Below are positions 8,388-18,690 of a DNA stretch of 64,000 bases, piece by piece (positions within the stretch are counted from its first letter, which is position 1; each line of letters begins with the position of its first letter). The translations under genes and the position numbers were made by a program. Below the pieces are notes generated by a model that made no database searches, was not told the DNA's origin, and saw only the letters and a list, made by a program, of their open reading frames with translations. Origin of the DNA: an uncultured Paracoccaceae bacterium. Lineage in GTDB: Bacteria > Pseudomonadota > Alphaproteobacteria > Rhodobacterales > Rhodobacteraceae. The DNA lies in NCBI GenBank assembly GCA_905182165.1, contig CAJJAK010000007.1, positions 81,680 to 145,679 of the forward strand, read 5' to 3'.

Positions 8388-10712
8388 TCAATAAGCCGTT
8401 TGGTCTCTTTTTGCCAAAATAACATGCGTTGCAATGGCTAGTCCTGCCAGTAAGATTGCAGGGCTATAAATTAATGCAGAACTTGAAAGTATTAGAAGGG
8501 CTAATATTAACCTAATAAGCACTTCCCAAATGTGCAAAGTGCGATGGTCAAAACGGCAAAGTGAACTAGCTACGAGATACAAAGATAAAGTGAGGCGGAT
8601 TAATAACCAGGCAAGACCAGGTATATTTATGGTACCATCGTATCCTGTTAAAAACTTCCCTTTGCTATCATCCGGACTTAAGACAGCTGCATCAATTAAA
8701 AGTAACTCAGGATGAAATGCAAACACAAAAGGAATAATAAATATCACAATTCCAGACTTCACGGCTGAAAAACCAGTAGTCATAGGTTCTTCTTTAGTGA
8801 TCGATGCAGCCGCAAATGCGGCAATTGCTACAGGTGGTGTGATGGCAGAAGCGACAGCAAAATAGAAAATAAACATGTGGGCAGTGAATGTAGCTATCCC
8901 CAAGCCTGCCAGCATTGGCCCCATTAGTAGAGCAACGTTGATATAAGCTGGTACTGAAGGCATGCCCATTCCCAACAAAACTGCCATTATCATTGTAAGT
9001 AATAAGGCCATAAATAGTAAGAATGGAGTTCCAGTAACACTTAGATCCATTGATGTGAGTATTGATAATATATCTCTTGCTATATAGGTGGAAAAACCAG
9101 TTAAATTTAAGCAAAAGTCAATTACCGATACACTTAGAAACATTAAGTACAATGTTGAAATCATCACACCAGCATTTGCTAAAGCCTTTATTATTTTATA
9201 AGGTTTCGATCGTATTTCTGGATCGAGAAACAGAAGCAAGATTAGTAAAACACAAGCCCACCAACCGGCAGACCCTGCATCGCCTGCAGAATTTTGAATT
9301 ACTTTAAACAGCCAAGGAAGTTGATCAGCTGTGCAACTAGTTGCGCCAGCGAGTTTTTCGACACCAAACAATGATCCTATAAAACCGCAACCGACTTGTT
9401 CCTTAGGGGTTAAAAGAAGCCCTAATATTAATAGCAGTGGCGCTACAATCATTATCAAATTAAATTTGTCTTGTTTATCGAGTACCATATCTTCGGTTAT
9501 TTCACCGATAGCTTTAATGTTTTGCTTACGCGCTTGAAAAACTGCTGAGAGAAATAAACACCCAAAGTAAGCAATTGCAGGAATTATGGCAGCTATTATT
9601 ACTTCCCGATAAGGCACCTGCGTCAGGGCGGCAAGAATGAAGGCTGCTACACCCATTATAGGAGGCATGATTTGTCCACCGCTTGATGCCGCCGCCTCAA
9701 CACCGCCAGCAAATACTTTTGAGAAACCACGTTTCACCATCATTGGAATGGTTAGGACTCCAGTAGCAAGTACATTAACCACAGGACCACCCGAAATTGT
9801 TCCAAACAATGCTGAACTTACGATAGCAGCATGAGCAGGCCCACCATTTAACTTACGTGTCCATCGAAAAGCTAATTTAATTAATGATTTTCCACCTGCA
9901 GAAGCGCCAAATAAACTACCTAATATAATAAATGGAAAAACCGTATTTACTAATATATCCATGAATCTACCAAGTAAACCACTGCTATTGTTTACAATTA
10001 TGTCATGAACTTTTGGTCGTCCGTCTATCAAGTGCCTTGGATCACTTCCTAGCTTGGTGACAAGATATTTATTTATATCTTCAGCTCCGTAGAAATACCA
10101 AACAGCAAAAGTAAAGAAAGTATAAGCAACAACTATTATGGTCACTGCAACTAATGGAAATCCCCAAACTTTTATATTATAGATCAAAAATATAGTTATT
10201 GTTGCAGCCATTATTGCAAATAGCCAAACACCCGTAGTGGCCATACACTGAGGATCGTCGACGCCACTTGGCGCAGGTAAACCATACAATTCAGCAAATG
10301 CAATTTCTTCTTTCAAGCTTTCAGCTATTAGTTTTGCACGTTCTCCAGTAATTTGATCAATAAGGCAGACGCTATCAATCTCAATTAAATAAGTGACAGC
10401 CATCAGACTTGTAATAAATAACATTAGTATATCAAATATTATGCCAAGTTTTTTCCCAGAATTTGTTTTTGCATCTCTAAAAAACGAATGTTTAAGAACT
10501 GTAACTACCATCATCATTGTAAATGCTATAGGATGAAGCCACTGGTAAGGAAATTTTCTAATTAAGACAGAATCTACATTAAAAATGTTGGCAATTGATT
10601 TTTCTAAACCTGGTATGGATGGAATATTATTAACCATACCAACGAGTACTAATAGAAATCCAATAACACCTGCAATTCTTATTCCAATGTCGTTATTTTC
10701 TGTGGTCTGCAT
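8388..10712 (-). CDS. TAXI-type TRAP transporter fused permease (DctQ-DctM fusion), copy 1
   Basis: A 774-residue membrane protein combining the small (4-helix) and large (12-helix) TRAP subunits, as is usual for TAXI-type systems. It drives Na+- or H+-linked uptake of a substrate delivered by the adjacent periplasmic receptor. The large-subunit signature GGPAHAAIVSSALFGTISGG is near residues 294-313, followed by AAASSGGQIMPPIMG, and later LGMGMPSVPAYINVALLMGP and ASAITPPVAIAAFAA. The N-terminal part has a hydrophilic insert with DSVCLIDQITGERAK between helices. The gene follows its receptor on the same strand after a stem-loop. Copy 2 at 27018-29332 is very similar in the permease core. The substrate is unknown. 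Confidence 0.9.
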   Translation of the reverse strand: MQTTENNDIGIRIAGVIGFLLVLVGMVNNIPSIPGLEKSIANIFNVDSVLIRKFPYQWLHPIAFTMMMVVTVLKHSFFRDAKTNSGKKLGIIFDILMLFITSLMAVTYLIEIDSVCLIDQITGERAKLIAESLKEEIAFAELYGLPAPSGVDDPQCMATTGVWLFAIMAATITIFLIYNIKVWGFPLVAVTIIVVAYTFFTFAVWYFYGAEDINKYLVTKLGSDPRHLIDGRPKVHDIIVNNSSGLLGRFMDILVNTVFPFIILGSLFGASAGGKSLIKLAFRWTRKLNGGPAHAAIVSSALFGTISGGPVVNVLATGVLTIPMMVKRGFSKVFAGGVEAAASSGGQIMPPIMGVAAFILAALTQVPYREVIIAAIIPAIAYFGCLFLSAVFQARKQNIKAIGEITEDMVLDKQDKFNLIMIVAPLLLILGLLLTPKEQVGCGFIGSLFGVEKLAGATSCTADQLPWLFKVIQNSAGDAGSAGWWACVLLILLLFLDPEIRSKPYKIIKALANAGVMISTLYLMFLSVSVIDFCLNLTGFSTYIARDILSILTSMDLSVTGTPFLLFMALLLTMIMAVLLGMGMPSVPAYINVALLMGPMLAGLGIATFTAHMFIFYFAVASAITPPVAIAAFAAASITKEEPMTTGFSAVKSGIVIFIIPFVFAFHPELLLIDAAVLSPDDSKGKFLTGYDGTINIPGLAWLLIRLTLSLYLVASSLCRFDHRTLHIWEVLIRLILALLILSSSALIYSPAILLAGLAIATHVILAKRDQTAY

Positions 10713-10750
10713 GATTTGTAAACTGCTTTTATATTTATAAAGTTATAGAT

Positions 10751-10781
10751 ATTCCCGGCTAATTATTATTTAGCCGGGAAT
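10751..10781 (-). promoter_or_regulatory. Intercistronic stem-loop between TAXI receptor and permease, operon 1
   Basis: A perfect 12-bp inverted repeat (ATTCCCGGCTAA and TTAGCCGGGAAT) with a 7-base loop lies between the receptor stop at 10789 and the permease start at 10712. Read on the coding strand there is no T run after it, so it is more likely a transcript-stabilising element than a terminator. In solute-binding protein operons such elements raise receptor over permease levels. Operon 2 has an unrelated stem-loop at the same place. Confidence 0.7.
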
Positions 10782-10788
10782 GAATTTG

Positions 10789-11850
10789 TTAAGGTTTAGC
10801 GCAATCGGGAATTGAAACTCCAGCTTCTTCCCATGCTGCTACTGCTCCTGGATGATATTTCATGCCAACAGCACCACAAAAACCAGAGTCTCCAGCACTT
10901 CCTGCTGTATTTAAACCTAAGTTTTTCGCATATGATGTATTAGTAATTAATCTATCTATGTTTGCAATATGTACTGCAGTCATTGATTTTGCTAATTCGA
11001 AAGACATATCTTTATTAACGACCTGCGCACCGGTGGTAACCATTCCCCTCCAATAGCCATCTTCAGAAATAATATTAACGCCGCTAGTATATCCCATTTC
11101 ATCAATTTTCACGACAATTGGCGCACTACCAGGACCTTTTGTCAGTTTTTGGAATGCTTCGCCTTCATAAATGTCTTTAGGAACAGAGATTAGGTTAATG
11201 TTACCAGCTGAAAGCGCACCAATCATAATATCGGATGGTATTGTGAAAGGTAGTACATTGGCTTCGGCACTATTGTCTGTAATCGTTTTTGACATTTGAC
11301 CCCAGTTCACTTGCAAGCCTGTGTAACCTTCACCATCTTTCAAACCTGTTACTACGCTAATAACCTGTCGCGCGTTTGTTAATGCACCGCCTCTTGGAGG
11401 TCCATTATATACAACTTTTCCAGCAAGGTCCCAACTTTTTAGCCCTGTACTTTCATAAGCAAATAAATGAAAAGCTCCTAAATTATATGGAAACAATGCT
11501 CTGATATTGTCCATTTGCTTAGAACCTTCTTCTTTTCCAGTCTTAGCATAAGGACCTCGTCCATTTTTCAATAAAAAAGGTAGAATTAAAGGAGTAATAC
11601 CCATATCAGTAGTGCCGTTTGCTACATTCTGAAGTGTATTGGTAAGAGTCGCTCCAGACTGTACTTGAAGTTCTGCAACACCCGCTTCAGAAAGAATCTG
11701 CGCGAAGTGACTAGTTACAGTATGTGTGACTCCTCCAGCACCAGCTGACTCAGCTGACAAATTTTCTGCTGCGTTAGTTGCCGATGCGAAGACAAATGGT
11801 AACGCTAACAACCCCATAATTTTAGATTTAAACACTTTCATTCCTTCCAT
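10789..11850 (-). CDS. TAXI family TRAP solute-binding receptor, copy 1
   Basis: Periplasmic binding protein of the TAXI family, the receptor for the downstream fused permease. The N-terminus is a classical signal peptide ending FASATNAAENL. Family blocks are AGAGGVTHTVTSHFAQIL, LTNTLQNVANGTTD, VVYNGPPRGGALTNAR, TKGPGSAPI and a C-terminal CGAVGMKYHPGAVAAWEEAG. A longer frame begins at 11871, but the ATG at 11850 follows AAGGA by 7 bases and is chosen. TAXI receptors are known for glutamate/glutamine-like and other organic acids; ligand here is not predictable. The upstream region holds a 12-bp palindrome shared with receptor 2. Sequence differs from receptor 2 much more than the permeases differ from each other. 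Confidence 0.9.
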   Translation of the reverse strand: MEGMKVFKSKIMGLLALPFVFASATNAAENLSAESAGAGGVTHTVTSHFAQILSEAGVAELQVQSGATLTNTLQNVANGTTDMGITPLILPFLLKNGRGPYAKTGKEEGSKQMDNIRALFPYNLGAFHLFAYESTGLKSWDLAGKVVYNGPPRGGALTNARQVISVVTGLKDGEGYTGLQVNWGQMSKTITDNSAEANVLPFTIPSDIMIGALSAGNINLISVPKDIYEGEAFQKLTKGPGSAPIVVKIDEMGYTSGVNIISEDGYWRGMVTTGAQVVNKDMSFELAKSMTAVHIANIDRLITNTSYAKNLGLNTAGSAGDSGFCGAVGMKYHPGAVAAWEEAGVSIPDCAKP

Positions 11851-11990
11851 ATTTTTTTCCTTAAATGACATTTTATCAGTTAAGAAAATCCCCGTTAAAA
11901 TAATTTAGATCATTAAAATGACTAAATAGTTATTTGTTTTCTTAATATAATATAGGAATAAGTCTAATTCTGCTTCCATACAAATATTAA

Positions 11991-12002
11991 TTAACATGTT
12001 AA
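11991..12002. promoter_or_regulatory. Palindromic operator candidate upstream of TAXI operon 1
   Basis: TTAACATGTTAA, extended to 14 bp by flanking A and T (11990-12003). It lies 141 bases upstream of the receptor start and about 155 bases upstream of the divergent HDAC-like gene. The identical 12-mer stands 129 bases upstream of the second TAXI receptor at 30610-30621. Length and symmetry suit a GntR- or TetR-type dimer; the regulator is not identified. Confidence 0.55.
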
Positions 12003-12157
12003 TGACTTTGATGTTACAAGCAATGATACATTTATGTAAAGTAAAATTTAATTTATTTAATTTGAAATAATTCAATTTCCTTGTTTACTTAAAATGTGAA
12101 TGCAGAGACAGTTATATTGATTTTTTCGATAAGTTTTGTAGTAAAATGGGGTATAGG

Positions 12158-13261
12158 ATGACGACTGGATTTTTTTATGATGAAAGGTGTTTTTGGCATA
12201 CAGGGACTGGGTATGCTTTTGCTATTCCAGTAGGTGATTTAGTGCAGCCGCTTGCGGCAGGTGGATTACCTGAGGATCCAGAGACAAAGAGAAGGATAAA
12301 AAATCTTTTGAATGTTACTGGATTAGCAAAAGAACTTAATATTAAACCCCAGTATCTTTATTCAACCTGGCGAGTTCACACTTCCAAATACCTTGATGAT
12401 TTTAAATCGCTATCAGATTTAAATGGTGGAGAAGTTGTACCCTTTTCTACAACCCCCTTTACCCAAGGTGGTTATGAATTAGCATCATTGTCTTCTGGAT
12501 TGGTAATCCAGGCATTAACGAGCGTTCTTTCAAAACAAAACAAAAATGCCTATGCACTTTCTCGACCTCCAGGCCATCATTGTTTACCCGACAAAGGTAT
12601 GGGATTTTGTTTATTAGCAAATATTTCTATTGCAATAAAAAATGTTCGTGCCAAAGGCTTGGCGAAACGAATTGCTGTTGTAGACTGGGATGTGCATCAT
12701 GGGAATGGTACCGAAGCGATCTTTCTTGAGGATCCTGATGTTTTAACTATTTCAATCCATCAAGATCGGTGTTTTCCACCCGATACTGGAAATATTGAAG
12801 AGCAAGGTAGTGGACCGGGTTTAGGTTGCAATATGAATATTCCTTTACCTGCAGGTTCGGGGCATTTAACTTACCTAGAAGCAATGAATAGTTTGATAAT
12901 TCCAAAATTAAAAAAATTTCAACCTGAGGTGATAATTGTTGCTTGTGGATTTGATGCTTCGGGTGTTGATCCATTGAGCCGGATGATTTGTAGTGCAGAA
13001 ACCTTTGCAATGATGACGGAACAGTTAATGAGTACGGCGAAGGATATTTGCCAGGATAAGTTGGTAATTGCTCATGAAGGTGGTTATTCAGAAGTCCATG
13101 TGCCCTTTTGTGCCCATGCCGTTTTGCAAAAATTATCAGGAAGTGTAGTTGATGCTGGTGATCCACTCGGCCCAATATTGGATTGCCAACAACCTAATCA
13201 TGAGATGTTAAGTGTTTATTCTGGCATAATTGATCGTTATCGAAAGTATTTCGATTTATAA
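12158..13261 (+). CDS. Class II histone deacetylase-like amidohydrolase
   Basis: Zn-dependent deacetylase of the arginase/HDAC fold; bacterial members deacetylate small acetylated amines such as acetylpolyamines or acetoin-type compounds. Active-site motifs are visible: RPPGHHCLPDKGMGFC near residue 135, DWDVHHGNG near 175 (Asp and His zinc ligands), SIHQDRCFPPDTGN near 195, and GFDASGVDPL near 270 with the second Asp ligand. ATG 12158 is preferred to 12146 because GGGG stands about 8 bases before it. It is divergent from TAXI operon 1 across a shared 300-base region containing the palindrome, so it may act on the imported substrate. Acetylpolyamine amidohydrolase is a reasonable but unproven alternative name. 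Confidence 0.85.
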   Translation: MTTGFFYDERCFWHTGTGYAFAIPVGDLVQPLAAGGLPEDPETKRRIKNLLNVTGLAKELNIKPQYLYSTWRVHTSKYLDDFKSLSDLNGGEVVPFSTTPFTQGGYELASLSSGLVIQALTSVLSKQNKNAYALSRPPGHHCLPDKGMGFCLLANISIAIKNVRAKGLAKRIAVVDWDVHHGNGTEAIFLEDPDVLTISIHQDRCFPPDTGNIEEQGSGPGLGCNMNIPLPAGSGHLTYLEAMNSLIIPKLKKFQPEVIIVACGFDASGVDPLSRMICSAETFAMMTEQLMSTAKDICQDKLVIAHEGGYSEVHVPFCAHAVLQKLSGSVVDAGDPLGPILDCQQPNHEMLSVYSGIIDRYRKYFDL

Positions 13262-13344
13262 GAATATATAAAAGTTACTATTTTTATAAATATCATTCTA
13301 TATGTAATTTAAATTTTTTTTTGCAGACGGCTAATGGATTTAAA

Positions 13345-14259
13345 ATGTTGATAGATAAACTTAATAATGCGTTGTTTGTGGTTAACCCAGTTTCTGGCAA
13401 GCTATCTATCAAAAAAAAATTATCTTTGATTAAGAGTGTTGTACAAAATAATAATTCAAAAATTGTGGTCACACAATCCCCAGAGGAATCTATTGAGAAA
13501 TCAAAAGATGCAATGTTAAATGACAGATTAGTAATTGCGTGTGGTGGCGATGGACTTCAAAATATGGTTGCTGAACAAGCTATTAAAACTGGAGGAACCA
13601 TGGCTGTTTTTCCAATGGGAAGAGGTAATGACTTTGCAGCGTCTCTAAATGTTAAGAATGCGACTGATGCAAAAGAAGCTTTAGTTTCTGGGATTATTCA
13701 TAAAGCCCGATATCTTAAAGTAGAATTTGATGAATATACGAAGGTTTGTTTAACCTGTGCCGGTGTTGGCTTGCTTAGCGAAGCAGCATTTCGAGCATCA
13801 AAAATTCCGATTTTAAAAGGGAGTTTATTATACGCAGTTGCAACATTATTAAGTTTTGTAAATTTGCATAACCATGGTTACCAACTCTCAATTGGTGGTA
13901 AGGAAAAAGAAGATTCATTCTTGATAATTGCTGGGGCTGCTTCGCCTTATACGGGTGGCGGTATGTTTATTGCTCCAGAAGCGTTCAAAGAGGATGGAAA
14001 TGTTAATTTGCTGAGTGCAAAAAAAGTAAACAGGTTGCAAGCAGTCAAACTGCTCTCACAAGTGTTCTCTGGTAAACATATCAACAATAGTAATGTTGTA
14101 AATTCCCACGTAAGTGACTTTGAAATTAATACACAATCTACGAATACATGGGCAAGATTAGTTTATGGAGATGGTGAGTACTTAGGAAATTTACCAGTTA
14201 AAATTAATATTGGACAGGATCCTTTAAATGTATTGTTGCCGTCTTCAAGTAATCAATAA
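13345..14259 (+). CDS. Diacylglycerol kinase-like lipid kinase (YegS/BmrU type)
   Basis: Soluble lipid kinase with the DAGK catalytic domain. The phosphate-binding motifs are plain: NPVSGK near residue 15, ACGGDGLQNMV near 70, FPMGRGNDFA near 92, and a C-terminal VYGDGEYLGNLP that carries the conserved acidic loop. Members phosphorylate diacylglycerol or similar lipids at the membrane. The open frame can begin at a TTG at 13321, but the ATG at 13345 places the first beta strand (NALFVVNP) at the usual distance. It has no close partner: 83 bases after the deacetylase and 74 before the aldolase. Lipid substrate is not predictable. Confidence 0.85.
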   Translation: MLIDKLNNALFVVNPVSGKLSIKKKLSLIKSVVQNNNSKIVVTQSPEESIEKSKDAMLNDRLVIACGGDGLQNMVAEQAIKTGGTMAVFPMGRGNDFAASLNVKNATDAKEALVSGIIHKARYLKVEFDEYTKVCLTCAGVGLLSEAAFRASKIPILKGSLLYAVATLLSFVNLHNHGYQLSIGGKEKEDSFLIIAGAASPYTGGGMFIAPEAFKEDGNVNLLSAKKVNRLQAVKLLSQVFSGKHINNSNVVNSHVSDFEINTQSTNTWARLVYGDGEYLGNLPVKINIGQDPLNVLLPSSSNQ

Positions 14260-14333
14260 TTTATCCTTGTTAAATTATCTTCAAGCTGGCAATTGTTTAT
14301 TATTATTGTGACACAATAGTTAGGACTTACTGA

Positions 14334-15381
14334 ATGACTTACGATGAATTTCATAGAACAAACTACAATGCTCGGGTTGATTTACGAAGTGATACTGTGA
14401 CTCATCCCTCAGAAGGTATGAAAAGTGCAATGATAAGTGCGCCCTTAGGTGACGACGTATATGGCGATGATCCTTCAGTTAATTTTCTGCAAGAAAAGGT
14501 TGCTAAACTTTTTGATAAAGAGGCGGCTTTATTGGTCTCAAGTGGCACACAATCAAATTTATGTGCAATGTTGGCTCATTGCGAGCGTGGAGATGAAATT
14601 TTAACAGGTGATCACTATCATGTTTTTGTGGACGAAGCGGGAGGTGCTTCTGTATTAGGTGGAGTAATGTTCGCACCATTGATAACTCAAACGAATGGTG
14701 GTTTGTCTGCTAAAGAAATTTACGAAAAAGTAAAACCTTATATGAGATTGTGCTGTTTCAAAAATGCTATCTTTGGAAAATACCCATCAGGGTAATGTTC
14801 TCGACGTCGAAGAAATAGAAAGTTTGGCCAGCTGTGGTCATAAGAATGGTCTTAACGTTCATTTAGATGGCGCTCGGTTAATGAACGCTGTTGTGAAGCT
14901 TGACGTTGAGGCAAAAGAATTTGTGTCGAATATAGATTCAGTGTCTTTATGCTTTTCAAAAGGGTTGGGTGCTCCAGCTGGATCAGTGCTGAGTGGGTCT
15001 AAAGTTTTCATTAAAAAAGCTAAACGTATTCGTAAATTATTGGGTGGTGGATTAAGGCAGGCAGGTTATTTGGCTGCGGCTGGAATTTATGCATTAGACA
15101 ATAATATAGAGCGAATGGCTGTTGATCATGAAAATGCGCTTAGATTGGCTGAGCAATTAAATAATTTCTCGGCCTTGAGTGTTGATCCAGATAAAGTGCA
15201 AACAAACATGGTATTTATAGAGCTAGATGATGGCATTGCTGAAAAATTTCGATATCACTTACTTCAAAAAGGGATGTTGATAGGTGCGGGTGAGACGATT
15301 GTTCGATTAGTTACCCATTTAGACTGTAATGCTGATGACGTGGATCTTTTTGTAAAAGAAGTAGATGCATTTTTTAATTAA
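14334..15381 (+). pseudogene. ltaE: Low-specificity L-threonine aldolase, frameshifted
   Basis: PLP-dependent enzyme splitting threonine or allo-threonine into glycine and acetaldehyde. The first frame carries VDLRSDTVTHPSEGM, APLGDDVYGDDPS and LVSSGTQSNLCA; the second carries LSLENTHQGNVL, NVHLDGARLMNA, SVSLCFSKGLGAPAGS (the PLP lysine is in FSKGLGAP) and LGGGLRQAG. The break lies near 14745, after EKVKPY, where the frame change would restore DCAVSKMLSLENTH. This lesion is a gain of one or loss of two bases and is not in an obvious homopolymer. With one frame correction the protein is about 349 residues, the family norm. All catalytic residues survive, so the gene may be whole in the real genome. 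Confidence 0.85.
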
Positions 15382-15419
15382 AAACAGAATTTGAATTAGA
15401 TTTAATTTGAGGCAAATTG

Positions 15420-16412
15420 ATGCAACAATATTCATTATTAGATTTATCACCAGTTTCTGAGGGTTCTGATGTTGGGAAAGCGTTAAGTAATACTTTGGAT
15501 TTAGCTATTTGTGCTGAAAAATGTGGCTATCATAGATATTGGTTGGCTGAGCACCATAATATGCCAGGAATCGCCAGTGCTGCAACTTCTGTCGTTATAA
15601 GCAGAGTAGCCGCTGAAACTAAAAAAATGCGAGTGGGTGCGGGGGGCGTTATGCTACCAAATCATTCACCTCTCGTTATTGCTGAGCAATTTGGAACATT
15701 GGCATCATTCTTTCCAGATAGAATTGATTTGGGATTGGGTAGAGCGCCGGGAAGCGATATGCTGACCGCTAGAGCATTAAGACGAAGTTTAGAGAATAAT
15801 GAAAACTTTCCCAATGATGTGTTGGAGCTCTTGTCGTATTTTTCTGATGGCCCTAGCTCCGGAGTAGAGGCAATTCCTGGAACTGGTACTAATGTCCCAG
15901 TATGGATATTAGGCTCTAGCCTTTTTGGTGCAGAACTTGCTGCACATTTAGGATTGCCTTATGCTTTTGCTTCTCATTTTTCACCCACCCTTATCGAACA
16001 AGCTTTACATATTTATAGATCTAATTTTAATGCATCAAAATGGCTGAGTAAACCTTATGTAACTATTTGTGCTGGTGTATGTGTTGCGGATACAGATGAT
16101 GAGGCTTATTATCTAAAGTCTTCTCAAATATTATCTTTTTCCAATCTCATAATGGGAAAACCAAGTAAATTGCCACACCCTGTGAAAAACATTGATGAAA
16201 TAATCCCAAATGCCGTATTACAGCAGGTTGAACAAACCTTTTCGTGCTCTGCCACCGGTAGTATTCATTCTGTTGAGCGGGCTCTTAGTGGTATCTTAGA
16301 TAAATACAAGCCTGATGAGTTGATGGTCACAGGAGCAATTTATGATCATGCTCTGCGAAAACGTTCATTTGAGATGGCCAGTGAAATATTATCAAATTAT
16401 AAGACCAGTTAA
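15420..16412 (+). CDS. LLM class flavin-dependent oxidoreductase (luciferase-like, YhbW type)
   Basis: Flavin-dependent TIM-barrel protein of the bacterial luciferase superfamily, group with MsnO8/YhbW-like members. Visible blocks: [13 protein letters not shown] at the start, [20 protein letters not shown] near residue 38, [22 protein letters not shown] near 75, and [13 protein letters not shown] near 104. Such enzymes use reduced flavin from a separate reductase; substrate is unknown. ATG 15420 follows TTGAGG by about 7 bases; the reading frame also begins with an adjacent TTG at 15417. It lies 35 bases after the threonine aldolase stop on the same strand, but no functional tie is evident. 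Confidence 0.85.
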   Translation: MQQYSLLDLSPVSEGSDVGKALSNTLDLAICAEKCGYHRYWLAEHHNMPGIASAATSVVISRVAAETKKMRVGAGGVMLPNHSPLVIAEQFGTLASFFPDRIDLGLGRAPGSDMLTARALRRSLENNENFPNDVLELLSYFSDGPSSGVEAIPGTGTNVPVWILGSSLFGAELAAHLGLPYAFASHFSPTLIEQALHIYRSNFNASKWLSKPYVTICAGVCVADTDDEAYYLKSSQILSFSNLIMGKPSKLPHPVKNIDEIIPNAVLQQVEQTFSCSATGSIHSVERALSGILDKYKPDELMVTGAIYDHALRKRSFEMASEILSNYKTS

Positions 16413-16487
16413 ACAAGATTAATTAAAATTATCAAATAATTCATTCTATCGATAGACATTGGTAAAAGAGAAGAATACCCATTTGGT

Positions 16488-17699
16488 ATGTATGATACCA
16501 AAAATGCAATCTACCTTAATAACTCAACGCCCCCGCACATTCTAACTTTAGTTTTGTTGGCTGGGATGGCTGCTCTATCAATGAATATATTTCTGCCGTC
16601 ACTGCCTGGAATGACTGCTTATTTTGATACAACTTATGCTATAATGAATTTGTCTATTTCAATGTATTTAGCGTTTACTGCCTTATTACAGCTTTTTATT
16701 GGACCTATATCTGATCGGGTTGGACGTCGTCCTGTTGTATTGATCAGTTTTGTTATCTTTTTCATAGCTACTATAGGATGCCTATTAAGCACTTCCATTG
16801 AAGTTTTTTTATTTTTTCGAATGTTGCAAGCATTTATAGTTACTGGAATGGTTTTATCGCGCGCTATAGTTAGAGATATAGTTGAAGACAAAAAAGCAGC
16901 AAGTATGATAGGTTATGTAACCATGGGAATGGCTATGGTTCCAATGTTTGCACCAGCAATTGGTGGCTTTCTTAATGATTTATTTGGTTGGAAGGCAAAT
17001 TTTAGTATGTTGTTATTTATAGGAATAATAATTGCAGCATTGGCTTATTTTGATTTAGGTGAAACAAATAATAATATTTCAAAAGGATTTTCAAAACAAT
17101 TTAAAGAATATCCAGAATTATTTAAATCAAAGAGATTTTGGGCCTATTGCTTTACGACGGTATTTGCTAGTGGCTCATTGTTTCCAGCAATTTTACCTAT
17201 TGTTTCAACTAATTCATTCGTTAGTGAATTTGTTGAAGTTTGAGGCTTGTTTATATTTTCAATTTCTTTCTTTAACGTTGTGGGTAGTTTCATATCTGGA
17301 AAATTTTCAGAAAGGTTTGGTATTCACTTTATGCTTTTGCAAGGATCCTGGATCACAGCTTTGGGACTTCTTTTATCTTTATTCATATTTTGGTTAGGAT
17401 TTGGCAGTGCTACAGTATTTTTTGGGTGCATGATACTTGCAGGTGTTGGTAATGGAATGGTCTTACCAAACGCAAATGCTGGTCTATTATCAGTTCGTCC
17501 TAGCCTGGCTGGAAGTGCTTCAGGTATTGGTGGAGCGATCATGCTAGGTGGTGGGGCATTTCTGGCTTACTTGGCTGGATTAATTTCCACTGAACAGGCG
17601 GGGCCATATCCGTTAATGTATCTTATGATATTTACAGCGTTTGCTGCTTTGTTTATCGTTAGATACATTATGTTTTTGGAGCGAGATATTGTCGATTGA
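16488..17699 (+). pseudogene. Bcr/CflA-type MFS efflux transporter with an in-frame stop
   Basis: Second drug/H+ antiporter of the Bcr/CflA group, paralogous to the gene at 2449. The N-terminal half holds HILTLVLLAGMAALSMN, FLPSLPG, GPISDRVGRRPVVL and SRAIVRDI. A TGA at 17241-17243 falls in the same frame as the continuing C-terminal half (GLFIFSISFFNVVGS, GVGNGMVLPNANAG, GGAIMLGGGAF), so the lesion is a nonsense change, not a net frameshift. A TGG codon would restore it. TGA is used as a normal stop elsewhere in the window, so recoding is not supported. The stretch just before the stop (ILPIVSTNSFVSEFVEV) fits the family poorly, and a pair of compensating indels there is possible. Confidence 0.78.
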
Positions 17700-17731
17700 A
17701 GTTTTAGATAAATGGGACTTAAAATTAATTG

Positions 17732-18673
17732 ATGACTAACAAAAAAAGATACTTTTTGTCAAATGAGGTTCGTCCTCTTGCACAGCGCTCTGATCTTATG
17801 GGTTTTTTATTAGTTATACATTGTTATGGTACTACAGCATTAACTGGTTGTGGTCAAACTTCTAATGTTTTTACTTTTTTATTAACTATTATGGTTATTG
17901 GCTCAAGGCAACTTGGCTTAGCAAAAGCCTTAGAAAGATTTGGAGATGGTTTTGCAAAAAAAATATTAAATGATAAGAAAATTGGTCATAATATTTATGC
18001 AGTTTTTTCTTACGATTATTTGGTAAAGTAATTCCGGACTGATTTAATGCACCATAAATATACACAAACTGATAAAGACCCTGATCGAATTTTATCAAAA
18101 CCATTTCCAGTAACGCGCAGTAGTTTACGACGGAAATTTTTTAGAGATTTTACTGGACAAACTGGTGCGAAGACTATTTTCAAACAGGTGTTGAATTCAT
18201 TTAAATTAGCGTTTGATAAAGATGCTATTGAAAGTTCTTTTGAGCAAGCACAGACTTTTAAAGCAAACTCACTTTTTCAACCATTAGTTTCTAATTTATT
18301 TATTTTTATACTTTTATGGTACTTTGGTGCGTGGTGGTGGTGGGTAACTTTTTGGTTTTTACCTTTGATAACTTGGTTTCAAGTAGTGGTTCGAATTAGA
18401 AATATTGCGGAACATGCAGCCACTGAGTTTACAACAAATGAGCTTCAAAATGTTAGAACGACATATGCAAACCCATTGATGAGATTATTTGTGGCTCCTT
18501 ATTGGGTAAATTATCATTTGGAACATCATATGTTTACGATGGTTCCTTACTATAATCTTCCTAAAGTACATAAACTAATGTTGCAAAAAGGTTATTCTGA
18601 TAAAATGAAGTTGGCAAAAAATTATTTTGAAGTTTTACATGAGGTAACCAAAAAAAGCCAAGTTTCAAGATAA
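17732..18673 (+). pseudogene. Fatty acid desaturase family protein with in-frame stop and lost histidine box
   Basis: Membrane di-iron desaturase or hydroxylase family. The N-terminal block RSDLMGFLLVIHCYGT, the membrane segment ending IGSRQLGLA, the second His box (LMHHKYTQT), DPDRILSKPFPVTRSSLRRK and the last His box (NYHLEHHMFTMVPY) are present and in one frame. A TAA at 18029-18031 interrupts this frame just before LMHH, probably replacing a Tyr codon. The first histidine box, expected as HExxH or HDxAHG directly after RQLGLA, is absent: the protein reads KALERFGDGFAKK and neither other frame supplies it. Two independent defects make true decay more likely here than a sequencing error. 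Start is ATG 17732 (frame opens with TTG ATG). Confidence 0.8.
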
Positions 18674-18690
18674 TATACTTTAGCTATAAA

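Noticed and set aside
17241..17243. In-frame TGA in the MFS gene as evidence for TGA read as Trp or selenocysteine
   Set aside because: TGA ends several intact genes (for example at 22916-22918 and 56760-56762), and no Sec insertion element is visible. A nonsense change or local indels explain it.
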